Assembly: GCA_963932145.1 (NCBI GenBank)
Contig: CAWVQA010000061.1
Location: 110,001 to 174,000 of the forward strand
Direction of reading: 5' to 3'
Source of the DNA: Acanthosepion lycidas
Taxonomy: Eukaryota > Mollusca > Cephalopoda > Sepiida > Sepiidae
Length of the DNA: 64,000 nt
The notes under the pieces were generated by a model. That model saw nothing but the letters and a program-made list of their open reading frames with translations, was not told where the DNA came from and did no database searches. A program made the position numbers and the translations under genes. Shown piece after piece: positions 18,649-29,779 of this stretch; positions within the stretch are counted from its first letter, which is position 1; the number at the start of each line of letters is the position of its first letter.

Positions 18649-20990
18649 TATATATACATATATATACATTGCATGTGGAGAATAATATATAACGTGATTC
18701 TATATGGCGTGATTCTATATACTGCCAAAAATTTCTGAATACATCTTTCATTCGTGTCCACGCCTTGGTTTTTCTTCAATGCTCGTTTAAAGGTGTCCAC
18801 GAATTTTTCCGCCTGTCCATTCGATCTTGGATGATATACTGGCGTTGTCACGTGATCAATGGATAATGATGTACAGAATTCCTTGAATTCTCTTCCCGTA
18901 AACTGCGTTCCGTTGTCGCTGACTAAAGTTTTAGGGAGTCCAAAGCGACTAAAAATTTCCTTAAGTGCGTTTATTGTATTTGTTGCATTCGGATGTCTGC
19001 ACTTAACAACTTCTGGCCACTTAATGAAACTGTCCACAATGATCAGGTAATAAGATCCATTTATGGGCCCTGCATAGTCGATACGCATTTGAATCCATGG
19101 GACATCTGTCTTTGGCAATGATTGAATCTTTACCGGTGGATCCCTTGCTGCCAGTTGACATCCTCTACACTGTTTCACCAAATTTTCTGTGTCTTGGTTC
19201 ATCCTTGGCCAATAAGTATAGTCTCTCATTAGAGATTTCATTCTCGAAATCCCTGGATGGCCAGTGTGGAACTAGCTTCTTTGAAGGCACATATTCTATT
19301 TTGAAATTATAATTCAATAGAATTATACCCCAACGCTGTAGTCGATTTGCCGTGTGAGTTGGTATACTTTTTTTAAACGAAATATTGTTAACAGCGGTTT
19401 GTGGTCTGTTTGCAGAATAAATTATCTTCCGTATAGAAACCTGTGAAATTTTTTTACAGCGTAGATTGTTGCTAAACTCTCTTTTTTGATTTGACTGTAA
19501 CTTCATTCCGCGAGCAGTAACGTTCTCGAGGCATGTGCTGTTGGCTTCGTAGATCCGTCCTCAAATTTATGAAGCAATACCCCACCTAGTCCCTCATTAC
19601 TGGCATCTGCTGCTACAATGATTTTCTTCTTCGGGTCAAAATGCGCTAACGATAGGTCTGCTAATAGACTGCTTTTTATTTTTTTTAAAAAGACTGTTCG
19701 CATTCTTTCGGCCATATCCACTTTGCGCCCTTTTTCACCAAATTATTTAAAGGATCTCTCATATCATACATTTTTGGGATATAGATGCTATATAGTAACT
19801 TACTAATCCCAAGAAAGCATGGAGTTTATCCACATTATCAGGTGCTGGCATATTTTTTATAGCCTCAGCCCTTTCTGTATCCGGTTTTCTTCCTTTACTA
19901 TCAATTATCTGCCCTAAATATTTAATCTTCTTTAAGAAGAACACGCATTTTTCAGCAGCCAGATTGAACCCGTATTCCTCAATTCTCTGAAATATCGCTC
20001 TAATATGCGTTTTGTGTTGGGCCTAGTTTTCACTTTTAATCAAAATATCATCTAGCCAACATTGTGTCCATTATTTGCTGGAATAGGCTTGGAGCTACCT
20101 TCAATCCAAAAGGGAGACGATTTAGTTTAAAAATCCCTTTATGCGTGTTTATTGTCAGGTACTTCGAACATTCTTCACTGACTTTACCTGAAGGTAAGCC
20201 TCCGACAAGCCCAACTTTGAAAACACTCTGCCTCCGTTTAATTTAGTGAATATATCCTCCGGATATATGGTCTTTCATACAATCATTTAAGCCTGTCGAA
20301 AAGTCAGCACACACTCTGATTTTTGGGTTTTTCTTTTTTTATATATACGGTTAGAGACGCCCAATCCGAGTAATCGACTTTTGAAATTATGCCAATTTTC
20401 TCCAACCTTTCTAATTCCTCATTTATTGTGTCTAGTGCCGAAAATGGTACTTTTCTCTTTGGTTTAAAGATTGGTTTAACATTTTCTTTCAATTCGAAGT
20501 TGACTTCTGTTTTTATGCACAGACCTAGTTCTTCTGAAAAGAGACGAGGGAATTCGCCTTTCAAATCCGTAATAAATCTTTCTGTTTGCTTCGTCTTATA
20601 GTTCTCTATGGCGTTAACTTTGTTACAGAAATAATTTACCGGTAATTCCCATTAATTAAACAATACGATCCAGTCTAAACCAAATAGGTTTACTGAACCA
20701 GGGAGTACATACACTTTCGATTTGTGAAAGTTTCCCATGAACGAAATGTTACATTTTTTAATTCACCTCTAAACTTAAGTCTTTTTTTCTGACACTCCCC
20801 TGGCAATTTTATCTGTGTAACCGATTGTAACCGGTGGGTAACCGATTTTTTTCCATGTTTGTCCATATCACTTCCTGAATCGAGTAATAATTTTACGGTC
20901 TGCCAATTTATTTTTACATTGAGGTATTTCCTTCTTTGACCCTCCACAATTTCATTTTTAGATAAAACTACGTTCACCTTTGTTTGAGAA
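18649..20990 (-). pseudogene. Gypsy-2 protease-RT-RNase H-integrase remnants
   Basis: Protease: VKLLLDSGSD at about 20890. RT: LEKIGIISKVDYSDWAS (20564-20304), LNRLPFGLKVAPSLFQQIMD at about 20100, the catalytic LDDILIKS at about 20050, then FFLKKIKYLGQIIDSKG. RNase H: IIVAADASNEGLGGVLL (19721-19503), then LQRWGIILLNYNFKIEYVPS. Integrase (19241-18648): YTYWPRMN, CRGCQLAA, catalytic Asp in RIDYAGP, Asp in VSDNGTQF, Glu in NGQAEKFVDTF. The integrase C-terminus is lost after FLAVYRITP. Several frame changes and stops separate these pieces. The parts resemble elements often labelled 'K02A2.6-like' in invertebrate annotations. Confidence 0.88.
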
Positions 20991-21936
20991 TTTGCTTTTA
21001 CTTTTCTGTTTTGCCCGACAATAACTTCTATGGCCTACACACCCACAATTAAAACATATTTTATCCCTAAAGAAACAATCCTTCTTTATATGCTGTCATC
21101 CACACGAACTGCATATAAGTGTTCTTTCTTTATTCTGTTGTCTTACAGCTTGTTTGTACTCACGAAATGCTCTCCTCAATCCGAGTATTATCTTTTTTTA
21201 TGTTTATAAGTCGCTGACATTCTTCTGTTATTTTTTGTAGCGTAATCTTCGGATCCTGTTCCATGATAGTGGGGATTTATCTAATTCCTTTGTCCTTCGG
21301 TGTCATTAGACCCTGCACGAAAATTAGACACTTGAACATGTCGCTTGACAATTCCTTTAATTTAAAGGCCTCACACCGTGCGTTAACCATACCTGCATAC
21401 GTGATAAAATCATCATCCTCTTCTTTTACGATATAGACACTTGTATCGTGTATGAAACAGACTCTTTCATCAAAAATTTTCGACACAATTTCTACTGTTT
21501 CGCTGAATGTAATTTCTTCTGGCTTCTTTTGGAGGATTAAATTCGTGTATTTTGTATTTTCTTCTGTTTCCAACTTCTGCAACAATAGAGTGATTTTTTT
21601 CCTCATCGGACCATTGTTCGCATCTTTTCGTAAATATTATTATTGTTTCAAACCTACGAAAATAAGCCGGAAACGTTGAACCACTGTCAGGGTCATATTT
21701 AAATTCAGAGAGTGAATTTGAAATTCCTTCAGCAGAAAATAATCTAGAACCCGGTTCTTTTGTTGTCCTAGATAATACAATATATAATCTTTCCAAAGTG
21801 CTTTATTGTCTTTTGCCTGTTTTTTGAATAACTTTTCAAACCTTTCTTGTTGCTGAATAAATTGTTGTTGTTATTGTTAGAATTGTTGCTGCAAAGTGAC
21901 TTGTAGCACCTTAGTTAATTCTGCAATTTGTTCCAT
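20990..21936 (-). pseudogene. gag: Gypsy-2 Gag remnants with two CCHC knuckles
   Basis: The likely start is at 21936 (MEQIAELTKVLQ), followed by a Gln-rich stretch with stops, then FKYDPDSGSTFPAYFRRFE and WSDEEKNHSIVAEVG (21796-21470). The 109-residue frame 21606-21277 continues with KKPEEITFSETVEIVSKIF. Near 21130-21030 two knuckles are readable: CSSCG then HIKKDC, and CFNCGCVGHRSYC. Such paired knuckles bind RNA during particle assembly. Frame changes and stops make it non-coding now. Confidence 0.8.
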
Positions 21937-21959
21937 TCTGCCAACGTATCCACAAGAAA

Positions 21960-22475
21960 AAAAATTTGCTCCAATTTATGTAGACAATAAAATTTTCTAA
22001 GTTCAAACAAGAGGGGGGGGGCAATTTCTTACTTTCTGTAAGCGTTGCACAAGTTTTTCCTTTTCTAACATTCCTCGTTAATAAGCGTTAAAACAAAAAT
22101 GAGTGAAAAATTACTTACTTTCTGTTTGCGTCGAACAAGTTTTTCTAACGTTCTTTGTAAGTGTTGTCAACTGTATTTTTTTTTCTTTTGTTTTAACTTG
22201 TGAGGTCATTTCAAATCTCGTCGCAAAGTGATATGCCCGGAAAGGGATATATTTGTTCGAAGTAGCAAAGTGGTTTTGGACTACTGTAACCGAGTAGAAC
22301 AAACTAGCAGATAACTGTAATGGACTGGTCCTCATCACAGTGGTAACAATAGGCATAGGCAATAGGCGTCATCAATAGGCATCCTCGTACCTCCACATCA
22401 GTCTGTATTTATGGCTGACACCAGCCAATCATATTACTGTGAGGGGGAACCCAGGTGTATGCATATTCATTACAT
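21960..22475 (-). repeat. Probable 5' LTR of gypsy-2
   Basis: It lies just upstream of gag on the minus strand and contains a TATA-like CCATAAATACAG (about 22405). An internal direct repeat lies around 22025-22065 and 22112-22155 (ttactttctgt, then caagtttttc), and a mini-repeat of caataggc lies at 22350-22380. Without a second LTR the borders are approximate. Confidence 0.55.
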
Positions 22476-22646
22476 CAATATCATACCCTATTGAATGCAA
22501 AGAAGTTATGTTTTGACTCTTTTTCTATCGTTTTTTTTTTTAGATTTGATTAACATTCAGAAACTGGTCATTTTTAAGAAATATAGAAGAGAAGTAAGAT
22601 AGAAATTATAAAAAATAAACCAAATAGAACGGCAAAGAAATGACAG

Positions 22647-22647
22647 G

Positions 22648-22692
<45 letters not shown>

Positions 22693-22738
22693 AAGAGAGA
22701 GTGAAAGTGCTAGAGAGAGATAGAGAGAGAGAATAAGA
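22647..22738. repeat. GA microsatellite
   Basis: A run of gagagaga about 40 nt long, then imperfect GA/GATA units. The minus-strand Ser/Leu-rich ORF here is an artefact. Confidence 0.95.
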
Positions 22739-23998
22739 AAAATTGATGTGGAAGGACCTCCACACTTGATAACCAAGGACAATGGTGTATGTAGTGTCTT
22801 ATAAAATACTACATTTCAAATATTGAGTAGTGTATAAATTTAAAAGTCACAATAAGAGCCAAATATATGGCATGAACTGATATAAAATATTAGCAGTTTA
22901 GTAGACTTTAACAGGAAGAATACAATTCTTAAATTTAAAAAATACATGGAAATTTTATAATTGAAGAATATTAATTGTATCAAAATAGCTTTTACAAAAC
23001 ACCTGCAAACAGATCAATATTGGTTTCAAAGAATTTAATTATAAATAATCTGTTAAAAATGTCTTCATTTTTCCATAATTCTGCCCTGAAAAAATCTGTC
23101 TTTTTTGTATGTTTCATCAAAATACAATGCACTTAGTTGAAAAACAAAGAAAAACTTGCATCAGTATATCAACTAAAACTGCTGTGATAATGCTAAATAC
23201 TTTTGTTGAAATAGATAATGTTTTTAATCATGAATGTGTTATATTAAATCAAATGCAAAATCCAAATAAAAACAAAAATATGTATTACAATAAATTTCAA
23301 TTGAAACAATTACTGATCTAATAACTTCAAATGATACAATCTGAATAAAAATAAGAATCATTTCAGGGAAGTTTTATTTTCTCAAGTGATCAAATGTTTC
23401 CTGATGACTCAGAATCATCCTTTTCCATTAGAATTTTTTTGTTCTTTATATGACATAATTGTCAGATTTCTTTATTTATTTGTATCATTCTAAACTTTGA
23501 ATTTGGTTTATAATGCAGACAAGACTTGGAAATACACTGAAGATAATTTATGAATTTTGTAAGCATTTTCGAAAGATATATAAGGACCAAATATCCATCC
23601 ATATCTAAGGTGTCAAGTATCCACCTCTAATCTAGGCATTTATATTGACTCTTGATGAAGGCAGCAATAGAAGGTATTGTAATTGGAAGTATGAATAAGA
23701 GATTTATAATTTATTAGAACTCTATTCTTTGATAATGAATAAAACTTTAGGGATGAACAAGCATATCTGTATATAAAATGGCTGAAAAGTGCTTGTCATT
23801 AATACTTGACTCATATATAGATGAAAAGGTCAAAATTCTAATTGTTGTGCTAGCAAATAAATATTCAAGCTGACTTCATTGATGAAATTATTTGATAAGC
23901 AAAATAGATGTTCTGTGTTTTTTGACAAATAGTATTTTAATTCCTTTCAGGCTACATCTCAGCAAAATTCAACATTTGTTCATAACTCTTAATTGTTA
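22739..23998. other. AT-rich, no gene seen
   Basis: Only short low-complexity frames. No repeat border or exon that I can support. Confidence 0.6.
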
Positions 23999-24000
23999 TA

Positions 24001-24186
24001 CAGTGTAACCCGGATATAAGAGACTCTGATATAAGAGAAACCCGGATATAAGAGAGATTTTCTCTTGTCCCAAATTATTCCCATACTTACCTAAACAAAA
24101 TAGACCAAAACCGGATATAAGAGAAACTCGGATATAAGAGACTTCTTCTCCGGTCCCGACAACTCTCTTATATCCGGTTTACACTG
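24001..24186. mobile_element. Pogo-like MITE, 186 bp, TA target duplication
   Basis: It begins cagtgtaacccggatataag and ends with the inverted form (ctctcttatatccggtttacactg), flanked on both sides by TA. Inside, the word ggatataagaga recurs in both orientations. No coding capacity. TA duplication and CAGTG ends fit the pogo/Tc1-mariner superfamily. A second, opposite-oriented copy lies at 33752. Confidence 0.82.
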
Positions 24187-25845
24187 TATTAAACAAATAT
24201 GTTCCTGCTATTTTAATTGACTATTATTCTGTACCTTGTCTCTCAATAAAACCAACTTTTTGTTGCAGCTGAATGTTTTGCTCCAAAGGAAACCTAATGG
24301 TATTGAAAATTATGCAAGTGATCTTCACTTTTTACGTTATTTTCAGCACATGTTTGCCTCTTTTTGATTTGATTGTTGGGTTTAAAGGTATATCAACCTT
24401 CATACCTAATAAGATTTGATTGGGCATCATGGTTTGTATATTAAATTTAATTTGTAATAATATTTTAGTATCATTGATAGCCTTTGTAAAGGAGTTTATT
24501 TGGGGTTAATAATTTTGGTATGAAGTTCAGTTCGAGATTATTCTGCTTTGTTTATTTACATATTTGTCAAGATTAATTTATTGTTTAAATTTTTTAATAT
24601 ATCTTGGTTTCCTTAAGAAGAAATTGAATTATTTTATTTAGATCAATCCTGTTGAAGAGTTCATTCATATTGTTTGCCTGGTAATACTTTTCACAGATTA
24701 GATTTAGATCTATACATTTTATAAGTATGTGTTCCACTGTATATTGTTCATTATATGTATAACATATAAGTAGATCTTCCTTTTTTTAGTATGTAGCTGT
24801 GCATAATAAAAGTGTGGCTGAGTCAGAGTCAAGTTAGTACTGATGCCTCTTTTTGAAGAATTTGATGGCTGATTCATTGATAAAGAAACAGATTATATCT
24901 GCCACATTCACAGCTGTACACAGTTTGGAAAAAATGATTTTTTTTATTAAAATGTAATGGATGAATGAGTTCATCCAAAATACTATTTTCCAACATGAAG
25001 CATACATTTCACAATAATGTTATCTTTATAATTTTGTTTTTAAAATGACATTGTTTTCAGTATTTATGTAAGTATCCATTTGAAAAATCTACATTTAAAC
25101 AGTAGTTTAAACTTGGTTTCAAAATGCAAATATAATATTAATTTCCATTTTAATGAGATTTCATTAAAGAGTGATAAAACTTCTGTTCTGATCAAAAATT
25201 ATTTCAATATATTGGACTTCTTATTTTCTATACTTTCTCTTATGAACAAATATAGAATCAAACTTTCCTGGTGGTTGAGAGACTTGCATGATTCTCATCT
25301 GATATTCAAGTCCAGATAAAAATTAAAATTCAATAACAATAACTTGTGTGCCTAACCCTATTATAATGCCTGGGTTCTCATTTCCAAGTACACCCATCTT
25401 TTAGGGTGGCTAGGTAATCCCTGTTACAGATAGCATTTGTATTCTTCAACATCCACAACCACTGGTTTAGTTCCTGAGGAAAGGTGCATAATCTAGCACG
25501 ATCAGTAGTTGGACAAAGTCAGTATGCTCAAACCCTTGGTTACAATGACTTGTGATTACACCAACACAACTATTGATGACTCCTAAATAATTTTGTCTAC
25601 TCAATTTCACTCACACAACTTGGGTCACCTTGTGGTATGCTTTTCCCAGCAGTGTTGCATGCTGGGATCATCTCCCCAGTCTGATATTATCAAGAAAACA
25701 CCTCCTTGACAAATTCAATATAGTAAAATAGCTTTCATGCTAATCTTCTAGCCATTTGGCCATGCATCATTAATCACTTTTAAACTATGAGTGTAGTGGG
25801 TACTCATCAAATTTTAATTTAATGTGCTAAAATAAATGAAATAGG
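24187..25845. other. AT-rich, no gene seen
   Basis: A stretch of more balanced composition at 25360-25700 stands out from the flanks and may be an unrecognised repeat. No ORF supports a gene. Confidence 0.5.
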
Positions 25846-26045
25846 AAAAATTAAATGTAACAGAAAAAAGAAAGAGGAAAGGAAAAAGAAAAGTAGCAGA
25901 AAAAGTAAAAGGAAAATTAAAAAAATAAAGCAATGTAAAAACAAAGAGCAAAAAAGAAAAACTAAGAATCAAAAAATAAAGAAAAAAGAATAAAATACTG
26001 AAAAAATTAAAATTAAAAAATCAGTATAAAAAGGTTAAAAAAACA
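25846..26045. repeat. Purine-rich low-complexity tract
   Basis: The plus strand is almost only A and G for about 200 nt (for example agaaagaggaaaggaaaaag). Similar tracts occur at 36846 and 37476 on the same strand. Confidence 0.8.
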
Positions 26046-26824
26046 CCAGAATTATTCTGATTGGTAAGTATTCAAAATTTGATTATACTTTATGCTTTAT
26101 ATGAATATGGTGAGAGATTTTAGCATGTTATCCTTGTCAGTATTTATTTTTTCCTTTATTCAATGTTCTACTGGTGATTACCATGTCATATGAAAAGACC
26201 TATACTTACAAATTTGGAATCAGATATGATAAAACAGGTGGATTTAGAATTAAACAGAGCTATTGGCATTCAGTTATTTTCTGGTCATATTGCAATACTG
26301 CATAAAGTTTGTAGTAACTGATTTTCAGGAGTGGTGATGGCATTTCTCTCTGCATGATTTAACAGATGGATAATTAGGTGGAGTAAACTTTTCATGAAAC
26401 AACTTAAACAAATACAAGTATTTCCAGGTTATTTATTTTCATTTCTAGATTGTGTTAATAAAACTTCATTAAAGACTTTTGACTTTTGTTTCTTTGATTT
26501 AGAAAAACAATTTGCTCATTACAAATACAAAATAACTTTGAAATATTCTTTCTAGCCATAAATAAAAACGTTAAAAACATACTCTTTCAGCACAAATTAA
26601 AACTGAACCACATGTCATCTCAATATCAGTTAATGATCCTGATCATTGTCTTTACCCATACTTATATTTTAAGTACTTAGTGCACTTGGTTTTAATACCA
26701 TCAGTATTTAACTTCTTTGAAGTTTATTGTAGGCAGATTCTCTACACCTTAATCATAACTGTGTTACAAAATCTACCTGTCGCTTAAAGCTTAAAGTACC
26801 CTTGTGTACTTGCAAAAATGTATA

Positions 26825-27520
26825 CAGTTGTCCTCCCTTATTTGTGGGGGAGGGAATATATTCCAAGAACCCCAAGGAATTCCTGAAACCATGGATATTA
26901 CTGAAGCCTACATACATATGCTATATTTTTCCTATTTATAGATAGTTATAATATCTAAATTTGAGTTCAATTTATGAATGAAGCACAATAAGATTGTAGT
27001 GGACCATGGGTTTATGTGTTGTTAAATTAGGAACACGTGCGTTTATTCCTGCTAGAAGAAGGTCCACTACAAGAACATGGCGGACTCAAAAATTGAATCC
27101 ACCATAAAGAAGTGAAAAAAACCCAAACAAGACCGATATAAAGATACAAACAAGTATATGTATTAAACAACAAAATTTACAATGGACATAGGCATTAACA
27201 TTTGTGTTTGTGTGCGAACATAAAGAGTTTGTATTTTGGTGAATGTTCATATGTACATGCATGTGTATAATGTTCATGGCATCTCCCACAAGTGGGAAGA
27301 TGCAATCTTCTGCGAGAGCTTACATTCTAGATGTGTTCGCTGAAAATGAAGAAATGAAAAAGTGAATGAGGCAAGAAATTGCCCAGTATTTATAGTGTAG
27401 GGTGAGTGTGCCCTAGTGCGCAATTAGGAAATTAAGGAGGACTTAACTCTGACAAGATTAACAATAGTAACTAATAAGAACACAGAACAATTATAATAAA
27501 CTGTAATAAAAGTTATGTTA
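26825..27520 (+). mobile_element. Tigger/pogo-like non-autonomous DNA element, split by a solo LTR
   Basis: It starts after TA with cagttgtcctcccttatttgt, then gggggagggaatatattccaag, and further on cctgaaaccatggata. It resumes at 27459 with ttaacaatagtaactaataag and aacaattataataaactgtaa. As I remember them, these phrases resemble ends and interior of Tigger-type pogo elements; a repeat search is needed. The right terminus is not found. 26995-27454 is a later insertion. Confidence 0.5.
26995..27454 (-). mobile_element. Solo LTR with 4-bp target duplication
   Basis: A 460-bp unit starts TGTAGTGG and ends CTCTGACA, flanked by agat at 26991-26994 and 27455-27458. On the minus strand CACTATAAATACTGGG (around 27400-27385) is a good TATA box. 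No internal coding region. TG...CA ends with a 4-bp duplication fit a gypsy-type solo LTR left after LTR-LTR recombination. Confidence 0.65.
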
Positions 27521-27884
27521 CTGATAGAAAACTGGTTTTTACCACACAATTTTCTTCTTTATAAAGTTAATAAATTTCATTTTTTTATTTAAAAGAAGAA
27601 CTTTATGGTTTCTCATTGACAAATTGCCAGAATATCTTCTCTTACACTTTGGGAAAACATAGAAATTGCTTATTTCTCGCATTGGTTGCAGATAACTGAG
27701 ACTGTAAAAATGTGACTGATTGATTTATTTTTATGTTTTATCAACCATATGTGGGTTATTTAAATCTGAAACATTTTTTGGATTGTAAGAATAATTCTGC
27801 TTTTTTTAAGTGAATATTGCATCAACAATTTTTTGGAGATAACTGAAGTTTCCCAATACAAGTCCTATTATTTAACCCATACCT

Positions 27885-28020
27885 GGGGGAGAGAAGAAAT
27901 GGGTTCCTATCTTTCTCAAGGGTATTTGTCTAAGTGAATGTTACATGCATGATTGGAATTCAAACATGACACCCTGATTTCTTATTCCAAGCCAATATCC
28001 ATTACACCATCTGCACACCC
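27885..28020 (-). repeat. tRNA-derived SINE
   Basis: On the minus strand an A box TGGTGTAATGG (28009-27999) and a B box-like GTTTGAATTCC (27965-27955) are separated by the normal tRNA distance (44 nt start to start), within a tRNA-like 5' end (GTGCAGA before the A box). The tail continues unlike a tRNA (CATGCATGTAACATTC). Pol III promoter plus unrelated tail is the SINE hallmark. Confidence 0.65.
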
Positions 28021-28690
28021 TGTCAAATGTGTAACTGCAGATAAAAGGTGACTACTGTGCAGCATACTAGTGATATTCCAGCAAATAAAATTTCAAAAAT
28101 ATTTGAAATTCTCATGAGAGTTTAACTAATTTATGTGGTGATATTAATAAAATGCATATTCCCTTTTGAATATAAATTGTTTTTTACTTACATTTAACAT
28201 TAAGAATGGCTTCTAATTCTAAGAGTTATCGTGTCAACATCAGAAGAATTAGAAAAGAGAACAGTAATTAGAAATGATGGCCACAAATGTGTTCTTAAAT
28301 TAATGAATTAATATTTTCTCAATGTTTTTGATCTAACAAAATTCCAAAATTTTCTAAAAAAACAAATATAAAAGTTAAGTTAACCTTGTAGCCATATTAA
28401 CTGAATCATTTTGTTGACTATAGCAACAAAAATATTTTTGAAAATTACTCTTCACTTTAACCTTTTGTCCCTTTGATTTTAGAAAATATAGTGGGATGTA
28501 TAAAAAAAGATAAGCTAAAATCAATTGAAATTAATTTTTAAAAACAAGATTAAGGTATTTTCGTTAAAGAAAAAGAATTCTCTAAATATGGACATATGAA
28601 CATGAAGTCATGAAATTAAAAATTTTTTTTCACATTTTTAATTTACATTTCTCTGAATTGAAAAATGCAATACAGACACACACACACAGA
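28021..28690. other. AT-rich, no gene seen
   Basis: Nothing beyond low-complexity AT sequence. Confidence 0.6.
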
Positions 28691-28694
28691 GAGA

Positions 28695-29534
28695 GGGTGT
28701 GATGGATAAATTGTTGTTTAAATTTAACAGATATATTTACCAAAATTACACAAAAATATCTTTAAAAACTAAAGAGTAAATTTATTCAATCAAATTGCCA
28801 TTGGCTTCAACCTTGGCCTCCAGACAACTTCAGAATCTCCTGCAACTCTTCTGGATGGTTTCCTTGTTTAAGTTGCTAAATACTGCCATAATCCTTGCCT
28901 TCAGTTCATCTTTGGTGTTACAAGGAGTTTTGTTGGTCTATTGCTCAACTGTACTCCTTATATAATAATCAAAGGTCTTGCAGTCTGGGGAGTTAGGTGG
29001 CCAGATGTAAGGGGTGATGTTGTCACAGAAATTGTCTGACAGCCATGACTGGGGTTTCCTGCTTGTGTGGCATGGTGCAGAGTCCTGTTGCCAGAGATAG
29101 AGTGTTCCAGCAGCCACCCTCTTGACCCAGGACAGCACTACCTCCACAAGGCACAATGTAAGGCCTCTGTGTTGAGTCTGAAGCTCTATTGGAAGACAAA
29201 TGGAGGCATAACATTGCCATCACTAGTGATCACTCCAAATACCTTTGTAATCACCATTAGACTCATCCATCTCTTTCCCAATCCTCTGCACTGTACTCAG
29301 ATTGACACCTAAACACTGAAATTTTCATACTGGAAGTTACAGCATAAATGCCAAACAGTACAGCATGCTGTTTCTAAATTTCTGGGAGAATGAATTGCAT
29401 CATGGTGCTCTTTTTCTCACAGATGGTGTGCAACTGACCCTACTATACTATGCAGTTAACAAAATTAAAAACAAACAATGAATTTGTGCAAAATAAAAAA
29501 ATATAAAATGGTGACCATTTACCGATGACACTCT
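28695..29534 (-). mobile_element. Mariner-like element, internally shortened
   Basis: The ends gggtgtgatggataaatt (from 28694) and, reversed, gagtgtcatcggtaaatg (from 29534) form imperfect inverted repeats. Microsatellites abut both ends. At about 840 bp it is shorter than a complete mariner (about 1.3 kb) and retains only the C-terminal transposase half. Confidence 0.7.
28785..29300 (-). pseudogene. Mariner-like transposase C-terminal half, broken
   Basis: The minus-strand frame 29156-28938 reads LYLWQQDSAPCHTS (second catalytic Asp), then ITPYIWPPNSPDCKTFDYY (third catalytic Asp motif). After a stop it continues as CNTKDELKARIMA and ANGNLI to about 28790. N-terminal helix-turn-helix domains are missing. 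The motif spacing is that of mariner/IS630 enzymes. Confidence 0.78.
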
Positions 29535-29551
29535 GTGTGTGTGTGCATTTG

Positions 29552-29584
<33 letters not shown>

Positions 29585-29586
29585 AT
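29531..29586. repeat. TG and CTAT microsatellite
   Basis: A short TG run, then about eight ctat units, abutting the mariner end. Confidence 0.92.
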
Positions 29587-29649
29587 ATTGTGTATATTTA
29601 AGCAGCATATTTTCATTCAAACATGTTTGTTTAAATAATTTAGACATAT

Positions 29650-29779
29650 GTTAATCAGTTTTCGTTGTGATTCTTTCAAGTTCATGTATTCATTTTTGGG
29701 TATTTTTTTACTCAATTTTCTAAGTCTACCAAAAAATTAATCTGTGAACTTGAAAGGATCACAACAAATACTTATCAAC
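29650..29779. repeat. 130-bp inverted-repeat element
   Basis: Arms 29650-29685 and 29744-29779 are about 80% complementary, with a near-perfect core gttgtgattctttcaagttca against gttgtgatcctttcaagttca. The loop is AT-rich. Size and arms suggest a tiny MITE. Confidence 0.6.

Larger units (their letters stand above)
18649..22475 (-). mobile_element. Second, older Ty3/gypsy element, truncated in integrase
   Basis: Minus-strand order: LTR-like region (about 22475-22000), gag with two zinc knuckles, protease, RT, RNase H, integrase, then an abrupt end near 18700 in AT-rich repeats. No 3' LTR follows. Base composition (AT-rich codons) differs sharply from the 5.3-17.9 kb element, so it is a distinct family. 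Confidence 0.85.

Noticed and set aside
22574..22765. Ser/Leu-rich ORF on the minus strand
   Set aside because: Produced by the GA microsatellite.
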